Below, in pieces: positions 37,737-44,723 of a DNA stretch of 64,000 bases (positions within the stretch are counted from its first letter, which is position 1; each line of letters opens with the position of its first letter). A program made the translations under genes and the position numbers. The stretch is from NCBI RefSeq assembly GCF_026626885.1, contig NZ_JAPNOA010000056.1, forward strand, positions 395,218 through 459,217. The letters are read 5' to 3'. The stretch comes from Parathalassolituus penaei (GTDB lineage: Bacteria; Pseudomonadota; Gammaproteobacteria; Pseudomonadales; Oceanobacteraceae). Under the pieces are notes generated by a model, which was given only the letters and a program-made list of their open reading frames with translations, did not search any database and was not told where the DNA came from.

Positions 37737-40700
37737 ATGTTTCTGAAAAAATTCGTATACGTTAACTGGGGCAATATCCCGGCCAGTGAATTTGAATTTG
37801 GTCCGGTAAACCTGCTGTCCGGTGGTAACGGCTCCGGTAAAACCACCGCAGCGGATGCCATCCAGACCATCATGACCGCGGCCCACGACACCCTGTTCAA
37901 CTATAACCCCGGTCAGGACGAAGCCACCCAGCGTGGTCGCGGCAAGCAGGTGCGTACCCTTGCCAGTTATGTGCTGGGTTGTGACGACGGTTCCTACGCG
38001 CGTCCGGAAGGCGCGGTTGGGTATCTGGCGGCAGTGTTTCATCCAACCCGCGAAGAACCGGGCGAAGCCTTTACTGCAGTGATTGGTGTCAGTGCCACGC
38101 TGGACCGTGCTGGCAGTCATCCGGTGGCGCGCCAGAACGATATCCAGTTTTTTATCGTTGCTGGTGAGCAGCTGTCGCTGGGGGATTTTCTGCAGGACGA
38201 TGGTCAGGGCAATCGACTGGTGGTGCCCGTCAATCGCCTCAAGACCTGGTTAACCCAGCGTCTGGGCGCCAGCCATGCCGATGCCGGTTTTAACGTTGAG
38301 CAGTACGATTCCAAAAAGGCCTACCTGCGCCGTTTGTACGGTGCCCTGCGTGGCCGTTTTGACGCCGTTGGTGAACGTGAAGCACTACACGCCGCCCGCA
38401 CGTTTTCACGCTTTATGGCTTACAAGCCGGTGCGCAGCATTAACGAGTTTGTGGCCCATGAGGTGCTGGAACCGCGTGACCTGGGCGATGCCATTCGTTC
38501 GGTTTCGGACCTGATGAAAACGATTTATGCGCTGGAAAACGAGTCAGCCCAGCTGGCCGCCAGTGTTGAGCGTCTGGGGCGTGGCCGTGATCTCTGCCAT
38601 CGTTACATCGACCAGTGGCTGGAACACCAGATTCTCGAATACAGCGCGGCGCGAGCCCGTTATCTGGCTGATCAGCGCGGCTTTCTGGATGCTCGTGAAC
38701 AACAGCAGCAACTGCGTAGCCGTCAGGCCCAGGTGACTTCTGAGCGGGAATTGGCTCAGGAACGCCGCCGGGTGCTGCGTGAACAGCTGATTGCCATGGA
38801 AGCGCGTCGTCTCGGTATTACCGCCTTGCAAGACAAGGACGCCGCCGAAAAAGCCATTGCCGCAGCCAAACAGTCGCTGCAGCAGCAAGCGGTGCCACTG
38901 CTCGAACAGGGGGATCGTTTGCAGGCCAGTTTGCGTGCCAGTGAACTGTTGATGAAAGGGCTGCAAACCAGCTCGCTGGCGCTGGAAATTCCGGGGCTGG
39001 GCAGCAAATCCTTGCAGGCAGAAATGAAAGCGGTGCTGGGGTTGCGGGATCAGCAAACCATCGACCTCAAACAGCTGCTGGGCAACGACTGGATTGATCT
39101 CAGCCCACTGGAAGCCCATCTGGATCAGGCGCGCCAGCATCAGGCGGTGCTGAATCAGTGGTGGCAAAGCTGGTTTGAAACCGATGACAAACCGCAGTCG
39201 GTATCCTTGCGTGATCAGCTCAGCCGGGTTCTGGATCGACGAGAACAGAAGCTGCAGCAGCTGCAATCCCGTGTCAGCCAGAAACAGACGGATATCGACA
39301 GCCTCGAAGGGCGTCAGCTCAATTATCCGGGCTTTGTCCGCCAGGCACTGGAAGCGATTCGCCGTGAATGTCCGGAAGCCGAACCTCAGGTGCTGGCCGA
39401 CTATGTTTCGGTAACCGACAGCCGTTGGCAGAACGCCATTGAAGGTTATATCGGTGGTGCCCGTTTCAGCATCATTGTGGATTCTGATTACGAAGCCGAC
39501 GCTGCCCGTATTGTGCGTTCTCTGCCTGCGACCGGCGGTGCTCGTAACCGTGCCCGCGTGGTGCAGGGGATCAAGGCTCGTCAGGACGCTGCGCGGATGC
39601 CGCTGGCGGCCAACTCGATTCTGCATTTGATGGCGTTTGAGCACGCCACCGCCCGCGATTATCTGCACGCCAGTTACGGCACGGTCGAGCAGGTCGACGA
39701 TGTTGAAACCCTCAAGGTAACCCGTCGGGGTCTGACCGCTGAAGGTCTGGGCTCTGGTGCTTACTCCATTTACCGTTGTGACCTTGATGAAGGGGAACTG
39801 GTGTTTGGTGCCGGTGCTCGTGAACGTGCACTGGTGGCGCGGCGGCAGGAGCTGGATACATTGCTGCAGCAGGCAGCCGATGCGCGTGTCCAGCGTGACG
39901 AATGCTCGCGTTTGCTGCATGCGGTCAATCAGCTGCGTCATCTGACCTTTGCCGATCAGATCCAGACCATGCTGGAAACCCACTACCAGCTGCGTCAGGC
40001 CGAACAATCACTCGGTGATATTGACCTGTCGGACTTCTCCAGTCTGGAGCAGGAGTTCAGTCAGCTGCGTGATCGTGCTGACGAGCAGGATGTGCGCATC
40101 CGTGAGCTTGACGGTGAGCTGGGTCGACTGAGCCAGCAGATCAAGGATTGCGAGCAGCGTTGCCACTGGTTGGGTGGTCAGCAGGAGAAAACCCTGTTAC
40201 AAGCCGAAGCCGCCGAGCAGGCGATGCGTCGTCTGGCCAGTTTGTGGCCAGAGCTGGATCTGGATGCCACGCTGGAACGTGCCGATGGTGATGCGGCAAC
40301 GGTGGCGGCTGAACGTAATGGTGTGGAAAAACTTGAGCAACAATGCCGGCAGTTGCTGCAGCAACTGGGCTCCGACTCACTGGAGCTGGAGCGTCTGGTG
40401 GCCGAGCACAACCTGCATTGCCAGACCCTCGACGCTATTGTTTACAGCCCGGATTACCGCCAGCAGCATCAGGACCCGTTCTTCCGGCAGATCACCGCGC
40501 TGTTGCGCGAGGTCGAGCGTGTTCACAACCGTCTGAAGAACAACATTCTGGTGGAGAAGCAGGGCAAGCTGGCGCAGCTGCGTGACAGCTTCAACAACGC
40601 TTTTGTGACCAACCTTTGCCACGCGATTTATCAGTCGATCAACGATGGTAAACGGGTGCTGGAAGAACTGAACCGTGAGCTGGAGCACCATCGTTTTGGT

Positions 40701-41429
40701 GCCGACCAGGAACGTTACTGGTTCGATTGGGAGTGGGTGCCGGAATTCCGCGAATACTGGCAGTTCTTCGAGGAGGTTATTCGTAACCCGACCCTCGGTG
40801 AAGGTGCAACCCTGTTTGACGCCGAGTTGCCGAAGACCGCCCGCCGGGTGCGTGACCAGTTAATGGCCATGCTGCTGGATGAAGACGAACAGAAGGCCAT
40901 GCGTGAGCTGGAGAGGATTTCCGATTACCGCAACTATCGCCGTTATGAAATCTTCAAGCAGCCAGCCAACAAGGAGCCGATCGCCCTCAGCCAGTACGGC
41001 ACCGGTTCTGGTGGTCAGCTGGAAACACCGGCTTATATCATCCGCGCGGCAGCGATTACCTCGGCGTTCCGTTTCAGTGAAGGCGACACCCATCTGCGTA
41101 TGGTGCTGGTAGACGAAGCCTTTTCAAAAATGGACGAAACCCGCTCACGCGAGGTGATTCGTTATCTCACTGAAAGTCTGGGGCTGCAGTTGCTGTTTAT
41201 TATGCCAACCAGCAAGTCGGGTCCGTTTATGGACCTGATTTCCAACCAGTTTGTGTTCAGCAAGATTCCGCTGGCGGGTGGGGTCAAGACCGGTGAGCTG
41301 CAAACCCGGGTGCTGGTGGATCGGCAGCAGTGTAATCAGGAGCGTATCCGTGAGTTGTGGGCGTTCCATCGCAAGACCATTCGCCATCAGGCCAGTCTCG
41401 ATTTTATGGAGGAATTCGGGGCGGTGTGA
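37737..41429 (+). CDS. mksB: Condensin SMC-like ATPase MksB
   Basis: 1230 residues, one long SMC/MukB-like chain. N-terminal head with Walker A GGNGSGKTTAAD (residues 29-40) and early VNLLSG strand. Long heptad-rich coiled coils span ~280-520 and 690-960, separated by a hinge-like globular region around 540-670 (VSVTDSRWQNAIEGYIGGAR). The C-terminal head has ABC signature-like LSQYGTGSGGQLETPAYI, Walker B RMVLVDEAFSKMDETRS and the following LLFIMPTSKSGP. With MksF and MksE it forms a loop-extruding condensin. Name usage: MksB is the ATPase (JetC in Wadjet). The composite repeat starts within 40 bases of the stop. Confidence 0.92.
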   Translation: MFLKKFVYVNWGNIPASEFEFGPVNLLSGGNGSGKTTAADAIQTIMTAAHDTLFNYNPGQDEATQRGRGKQVRTLASYVLGCDDGSYARPEGAVGYLAAVFHPTREEPGEAFTAVIGVSATLDRAGSHPVARQNDIQFFIVAGEQLSLGDFLQDDGQGNRLVVPVNRLKTWLTQRLGASHADAGFNVEQYDSKKAYLRRLYGALRGRFDAVGEREALHAARTFSRFMAYKPVRSINEFVAHEVLEPRDLGDAIRSVSDLMKTIYALENESAQLAASVERLGRGRDLCHRYIDQWLEHQILEYSAARARYLADQRGFLDAREQQQQLRSRQAQVTSERELAQERRRVLREQLIAMEARRLGITALQDKDAAEKAIAAAKQSLQQQAVPLLEQGDRLQASLRASELLMKGLQTSSLALEIPGLGSKSLQAEMKAVLGLRDQQTIDLKQLLGNDWIDLSPLEAHLDQARQHQAVLNQWWQSWFETDDKPQSVSLRDQLSRVLDRREQKLQQLQSRVSQKQTDIDSLEGRQLNYPGFVRQALEAIRRECPEAEPQVLADYVSVTDSRWQNAIEGYIGGARFSIIVDSDYEADAARIVRSLPATGGARNRARVVQGIKARQDAARMPLAANSILHLMAFEHATARDYLHASYGTVEQVDDVETLKVTRRGLTAEGLGSGAYSIYRCDLDEGELVFGAGARERALVARRQELDTLLQQAADARVQRDECSRLLHAVNQLRHLTFADQIQTMLETHYQLRQAEQSLGDIDLSDFSSLEQEFSQLRDRADEQDVRIRELDGELGRLSQQIKDCEQRCHWLGGQQEKTLLQAEAAEQAMRRLASLWPELDLDATLERADGDAATVAAERNGVEKLEQQCRQLLQQLGSDSLELERLVAEHNLHCQTLDAIVYSPDYRQQHQDPFFRQITALLREVERVHNRLKNNILVEKQGKLAQLRDSFNNAFVTNLCHAIYQSINDGKRVLEELNRELEHHRFGADQERYWFDWEWVPEFREYWQFFEEVIRNPTLGEGATLFDAELPKTARRVRDQLMAMLLDEDEQKAMRELERISDYRNYRRYEIFKQPANKEPIALSQYGTGSGGQLETPAYIIRAAAITSAFRFSEGDTHLRMVLVDEAFSKMDETRSREVIRYLTESLGLQLLFIMPTSKSGPFMDLISNQFVFSKIPLAGGVKTGELQTRVLVDRQQCNQERIRELWAFHRKTIRHQASLDFMEEFGAV

Positions 41430-41465
41430 GGGGTTTTCGGGGGCTGAAAAGGCTTTGATGCTGTT

Positions 41466-41589
41466 CGTCTGGCGTCTGGCGTCTGGCGTCTGGCGTCTGG
41501 CGTCTGGCGTCTGGCGTCTGGCGTCTGGCGTCTGGCGTCTGGCGTCTGGCGTCTGGCGTCTGGCGTCTGGCGTCTGGCGTCTGGCGTCT
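41466..41589. repeat. Heptamer array 1, ~17.7 copies
   Basis: Perfect tandem repeat of CGTCTGG (124 bp). Seven-base periodicity opens all three frames, so frames across it mean nothing. It abuts the hairpin-rich repeat H2 via TCTACTCGGCTTGTTAATT, a linker that recurs before copy H3. Confidence 0.97.
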
Positions 41590-41597
41590 ACTCGGCT

Positions 41598-41850
41598 TGT
41601 TAATTAGCCTGGCCGTTTGCCCTCTTGGGGGACCTTGTCCCCCGGCCGGGCGGGCCTCCCCCTTGCTTTTGCCCAACTGGGCTCGTATCTCCGAAATTCA
41701 CCGACAACGGCTGATCGACCCCGGCCAGATGGCACATCCCTGTACCAACTGGCCTTGCGGGGCATTCATGCCCCGGCTGGGTCGGCCGTTGCGGTGAATC
41801 CCGGCTCGCCCAGATGGGCATGGTGCAGCCAGCTGCGCTGGGTTAAGGCG
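41598..41850 (+). repeat. Hairpin-rich dispersed repeat, copy H2
   Basis: About 250 bp, near-identical to H3 and inverted relative to H1 (19385-19620). Stems include GGGGGACCTTGTCCCCC, GCCCAACTGGGC, the 41723-41754 hairpin (inner arms GGCACA/TGTACC, one mismatch in this copy), GGGGCATTCATGCCCC and GCCCAGATGGGC. It is followed by GGTGTTGATGGACACTGTG and a short heptamer array. Confidence 0.9.
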
Positions 41851-41868
41851 GTGTTGATGGACACTGTG

Positions 41869-41889
41869 CGCCCGACGCCTGACGTCCGA
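41869..41889. repeat. Heptamer array 2, 3 degenerate copies
   Basis: CGCCCGA, CGCCTGA, CGTCCGA in series between H2 and H3, followed by CGGCTACTCGGCTTGTTAATT, the same linker found after array 1. Confidence 0.85.
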
Positions 41890-41907
41890 CGGCTACTCGG
41901 CTTGTTA

Positions 41908-42152
41908 ATTGGTGAGGCTGCTTGCCCTCTTGGAGGACCTTGTCCCCCGGCCGGGCGGGCCTCCCCCTGCTTTTGCCCGACTGGGCTCGTGTCTCCGGTT
42001 TTCCCCGACAACGGCTGATCGACCCCGGCCAGATGGTACATCCCTGTACCAACTGGCCTTGCGGGGCATCCATGCCCCGGCTGGGTCGGCCGTTGCGGTG
42101 AATCCCGGCTCGCCCAGATGGGCATGGTGCAGCCAGCTGCGCTGGGATAAAT
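41908..42152 (+). repeat. Hairpin-rich dispersed repeat, copy H3
   Basis: Tandem neighbour of H2 in the same orientation. The main hairpin at 42027-42058 is fully paired (GGCCAG outer, GGTACA/TGTACC inner). It continues into GGTGTTGATGGACACTGTG and the 11-copy heptamer array, so linker-H-spacer-array is a duplicated module of about 300 bp. Confidence 0.9.
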
Positions 42153-42172
42153 CGGTGTTGATGGACACTGTG

Positions 42173-42249
42173 CGCCCGACGCCCGACGCCCGACGCCCGA
42201 CGCCCGACGCCCGACGCCCGACGCCCGACGCCCGACGCCTGACGCCCGA
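42173..42249. repeat. Heptamer array 3, 11 copies
   Basis: CGCCCGA repeated 11 times with one CGCCTGA and a final CGCCCGAT. Its reverse complement TCGGGCG differs from the array 1 unit TCTGGCG at one position. It ends about 30 bases from the stop of the pseudouridine synthase gene. Confidence 0.95.
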
Positions 42250-42279
42250 TCCGAACGCGCCCGGCCCGACGCCCATATT

Positions 42280-42942
42280 TCAGGGCAGGACGGCCCATGG
42301 CTGGTGCCAGTCGGCCGGTATCTCTCCCCAGTCGCCACTGACGGGCAGTTGCACTATCCGGTGTTGCTGGCCCTTGTCTTCAAAACACAAGGCCATGGCG
42401 TGCAGGTAGGTACGATCAGCGGTTTCGCCTTTGTAACGTTCATCACCGTCAATCGGTGCACCGAGGCTGCGCAAGGCTACTCGTAACTGGTGGGTTTTGC
42501 CGGTAAATGGTTGCAGCAAAAACAGACGTTTCTGCAGGCGTTCGTCAAAACAGGAATCGAAGCGGGTGATGGCCGGGTTGTTGGTGCTATGCGCCAGACG
42601 CCAGCTGCCGTTGCGGATTTTTTCCATGTCACCCTTGATCCAGCCCTGCTTTTTCTTGGGCCGACTGCTGCTGCGTGCCAGGTAGTATTTCTGGATACGA
42701 TGATCGGCAAACAGCTGACTGAGGCGGGCGGCGGCTTCGGCGTTACGGGCCAGCAGCAACACGCCGGAGGTCACCTTGTCGAGGCGATGCACTGGCCAGA
42801 GTTCTTCCTGTTGTTGCTGTTGCAGGCGGGTAACGATGCCTTCAATGATCTGGTCGTTGGCATCGGTTTCCTGATGCATACCAATGCCTTCAGGTTTGAG
42901 AATGGCCAGCCAGTCGGAGCTGCTGGCCAGAACAGGAAACAT
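42280..42942 (-). CDS. RluA/RsuA-type pseudouridine synthase (TIGR01621-like)
   Basis: 220 residues from ATG 42942, directly after a TTG that would add one codon. RNA pseudouridine synthase: catalytic Asp in VHRLDKVTSGVLLLARN, early ILKPEGIGMHQ, central KYYLARSS, late LFLLQPFTGKTHQLRVAL and GAPIDGDERY. It is short, lacking an S4 domain, like single-domain tRNA/rRNA enzymes of the TIGR01621 subgroup; the target uridine is unknown. Its ATG shares an A with the stop of a 51-residue gene upstream (TGATG). Its end borders the repeat arrays. Confidence 0.9.
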   Translation of the reverse strand: MFPVLASSSDWLAILKPEGIGMHQETDANDQIIEGIVTRLQQQQQEELWPVHRLDKVTSGVLLLARNAEAAARLSQLFADHRIQKYYLARSSSRPKKKQGWIKGDMEKIRNGSWRLAHSTNNPAITRFDSCFDERLQKRLFLLQPFTGKTHQLRVALRSLGAPIDGDERYKGETADRTYLHAMALCFEDKGQQHRIVQLPVSGDWGEIPADWHQPWAVLP

Positions 42943-43097
42943 CAACGGCGGCTTTCCTGTTCCATGATTTCCAGCAAGCGGCGGGCGATGGCTTCAAACA
43001 GCTGCGCCTGTTCGTTGTTGCTGGCGGCGGTGAGGCTATACATCAGGCTTTCGAGTTCGGAGCGTGACATATAACGCACGGTAACGGGGTTGGTCAT
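42942..43097 (-). CDS. Small hypothetical protein, 51 residues
   Basis: A short gene starting MTNPVTVRYMSRSELESLMY and ending LLEIMEQESRR, predicted mostly alpha-helical and highly charged. Its stop TGA overlaps the ATG of the pseudouridine synthase (TGATG), strong evidence of translational coupling. I recognise no family. A purine-rich GGAAGGCCTGCC-type leader precedes the ATG. It lies between an outer-membrane protein gene and the synthase, same strand. Confidence 0.65.
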   Translation of the reverse strand: MTNPVTVRYMSRSELESLMYSLTAASNNEQAQLFEAIARRLLEIMEQESRR

Positions 43098-43128
43098 AAC
43101 GGCAGGCCTTCCAACAAAACGGTCGTTA

Positions 43129-43686
43129 TCAGAAACGATAGCTGATCAGCAGATTACGGAACCAGACATTCGGGCGTTTGTAATCGTGGCCAGCCGCATG
43201 GTTTTCGTCGTCGTAGTCTTCGTTGTCGCGCCAGGTGGCGGCCACATCAACGGTGATGGCTCCGACCTGATAACCGGCACCCAGTTGCCAGCCCCAGCCG
43301 TTAAATACGCGAGTGCCACTGCTGCGTTCAACGGCCATCTTCTCGCGGTGCCAGGCCGGGCCGGTGTACAGGCGTGCACCTTCGCTGGCGAGGCCCCAGC
43401 CCCACATCAGCTGGGTTTCAAAACCGGTTAGGTCTTTGTCGTCACCGTGGTAGCGATACATGATAAACCGCGATGCTGCGTGTTCGCTCTGCGGGAACTC
43501 GGCAAACAGGCTGGAACCACGGTCGCCAGCGTCAGTCAGATACGAAGCGGCCGGGTCAATATCCAGGCGAAAGCTGCCCACGCCAACGCGAAAATTGGTG
43601 TAAGCCGGTTTGTCTTCCGCCAGCGCAGAGGTGCTGACCAGAGGTAACAGGGCAAACAGGCAGGACAGGGCGACTGGGCTACGCAT
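43129..43686 (-). CDS. Small outer-membrane beta-barrel-like protein
   Basis: 185 residues. Signal peptide MRSPVALSCLFALLPLVSTSALA. The mature part is a series of alternating amphipathic strands (TNFRVGVGSFRLDIDP; GWGWQLGAGYQVGAITVDVA; DYKRPNVWFRNLLISYRF) and ends with the aromatic Arg-Phe terminus recognised by BAM, suggesting an eight-strand barrel. The GLASEGARLYTGPAWHREKM segment recalls OmpA-like or PagP-like small barrels, but I cannot name a family. It lies 31 bases upstream of the 51-residue gene on the same strand, so may be co-transcribed. Confidence 0.7.
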   Translation of the reverse strand: MRSPVALSCLFALLPLVSTSALAEDKPAYTNFRVGVGSFRLDIDPAASYLTDAGDRGSSLFAEFPQSEHAASRFIMYRYHGDDKDLTGFETQLMWGWGLASEGARLYTGPAWHREKMAVERSSGTRVFNGWGWQLGAGYQVGAITVDVAATWRDNEDYDDENHAAGHDYKRPNVWFRNLLISYRF

Positions 43687-43880
43687 GTATCATCCTTCTC
43701 CGTGATGGGACGGTGCTGGAAAAAAGTCGGGCAAGGCTAAACCAGGCCTTCTGGTATGGCAAGGTTGCTCGTCCGGATTACTGTGTATTTGAACAGTGTT
43801 ACGCCTGATGCACACTGGTTATGGCAACCGGCTTGGGTATAATCGCAGTTTATCAATTTTAACTATCTGTTGAGGATGAC

Positions 43881-44381
43881 ATGATCGAAACTCTGGTGGA
43901 ACGCACCATCTACATGGCTCGCTGGATTCTGGCTCCTATCTATCTGGGATTGAGCCTTGCCCTGCTGGCTCTGGGTACCAAGTTCTTTATCGAGATTTCG
44001 CATCTGCTGCCACACATTGTGGAGATCTCGGAAACCGATATGACCCTGGTGATCCTGTCGCTGATCGACATGGCACTGGTGGGTGGTCTGATTGTGATGG
44101 TAATGTTCTCTGGCTACGAAAACTTCGTATCTCGCATGGATATTGGCGAGGACTCTGAAAAATTGTCCTGGTTGGGCAAGCTGGATACCAGCTCACTGAA
44201 AAACAAGGTGGCGGCGTCGATTGTGGCGATTTCGTCCATCCACCTGCTGAAGATTTTCATGAATGCGACCAACATCGATAACGACAAACTTATGTGGTAC
44301 ACCCTGATCCACCTGACCTTTGTGTTGTCTGCGTTTATCATGGGCTTTCTGGATAAACTGACTCGTCACAGTCACGATTGA
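43881..44381 (+). CDS. yqhA: YqhA family (UPF0114) inner-membrane protein
   Basis: 166 residues with four hydrophobic helices: early [20 protein letters not shown] and [15 protein letters not shown], middle [20 protein letters not shown] followed by [10 protein letters not shown], late [20 protein letters not shown] and [17 protein letters not shown]. These match UPF0114/YqhA throughout. Function unknown in the family. ATG follows GAGGATGAC. A TATAAT-like box lies at ~43837 (GGGTATAATCGC), a plausible promoter. Rho-independent terminator at 44416. Confidence 0.93.
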   Translation: MIETLVERTIYMARWILAPIYLGLSLALLALGTKFFIEISHLLPHIVEISETDMTLVILSLIDMALVGGLIVMVMFSGYENFVSRMDIGEDSEKLSWLGKLDTSSLKNKVAASIVAISSIHLLKIFMNATNIDNDKLMWYTLIHLTFVLSAFIMGFLDKLTRHSHD

Positions 44382-44415
44382 TCGTTGGCCTGAACGGGCT
44401 TTAATGATTCTCTGG

Positions 44416-44443
44416 CGGGGCCTTCGGGCCCCGTTTGTTTTGT
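44416..44443 (+). terminator. Rho-independent terminator of yqhA
   Basis: CGGGGCC-TTC-GGGCCCCG followed by TTTGTTTTG, a UUCG-like tight loop with strong stem. It sits just before the YkgJ-family gene. Confidence 0.9.
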
Positions 44444-44460
44444 TTGCAGGAGTAGCGACG

Positions 44461-44712
44461 TTGCAGTGTCGTGCCGGTTGTGGTGCCTGTTGTATTGCAC
44501 CTTCCATTTCGTCTCCGATTCCGGGAATGCCCAATGGCAAACCGGCCGGAGTGCGTTGTATTCATCTGACCACCGATTACCTGTGTGGCATTTTTACCGA
44601 TCCGGGCCGTCCGCTGGTATGTGACCAGTTTCAGGCCGACCCGGTGGTGTGTGGCGAGTCACGACCAGAAGCGCTGAAGCTTCTGGGCTGGCTGGAAGAT
44701 AATACCCGTTAA
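44461..44712 (+). CDS. YkgJ family cysteine-cluster protein
   Basis: 83 residues from a TTG at 44461, chosen because GGAG lies 8 bases upstream and family members begin at this CRxGCGACC segment; an ATG at 44404 would run through the terminator hairpin and is rejected. Cysteine pattern CRAGCGACCIAPS, then CIHLTTDYLCGIF, CDQF and CGES: the putative zinc/iron-chelating set of the YkgJ/UPF0153 family. Function unknown; possibly a metal-bound accessory factor. It converges on the haem-type chemoreceptor gene, with 11 bases between stops. Confidence 0.88.
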   Translation: MQCRAGCGACCIAPSISSPIPGMPNGKPAGVRCIHLTTDYLCGIFTDPGRPLVCDQFQADPVVCGESRPEALKLLGWLEDNTR

Positions 44713-44723
44713 GTCCATTCCTG

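Noticed and set aside
35297..41429. Wadjet anti-plasmid defence system
   Set aside because: The three core subunits are present but no JetD/MksG nuclease gene follows. Called MksFEB condensin instead.
41466..42249. CRISPR array
   Set aside because: Units are 7 bp without spacers, and the H copies are adjacent duplicates; no cas genes.
41466..42340. Long open frames of 90-190 codons in several phases, both strands, across the repeats
   Set aside because: Seven-base periodicity and GC-rich hairpins leave frames open by chance. The peptides repeat across phases, have no start signals or known folds, and H1 frames differ.
44404..44460. ATG start at 44404 for the YkgJ-family gene
   Set aside because: It would place the N-terminus over the yqhA terminator; the TTG at 44461 has a good ribosome site and family-like start.
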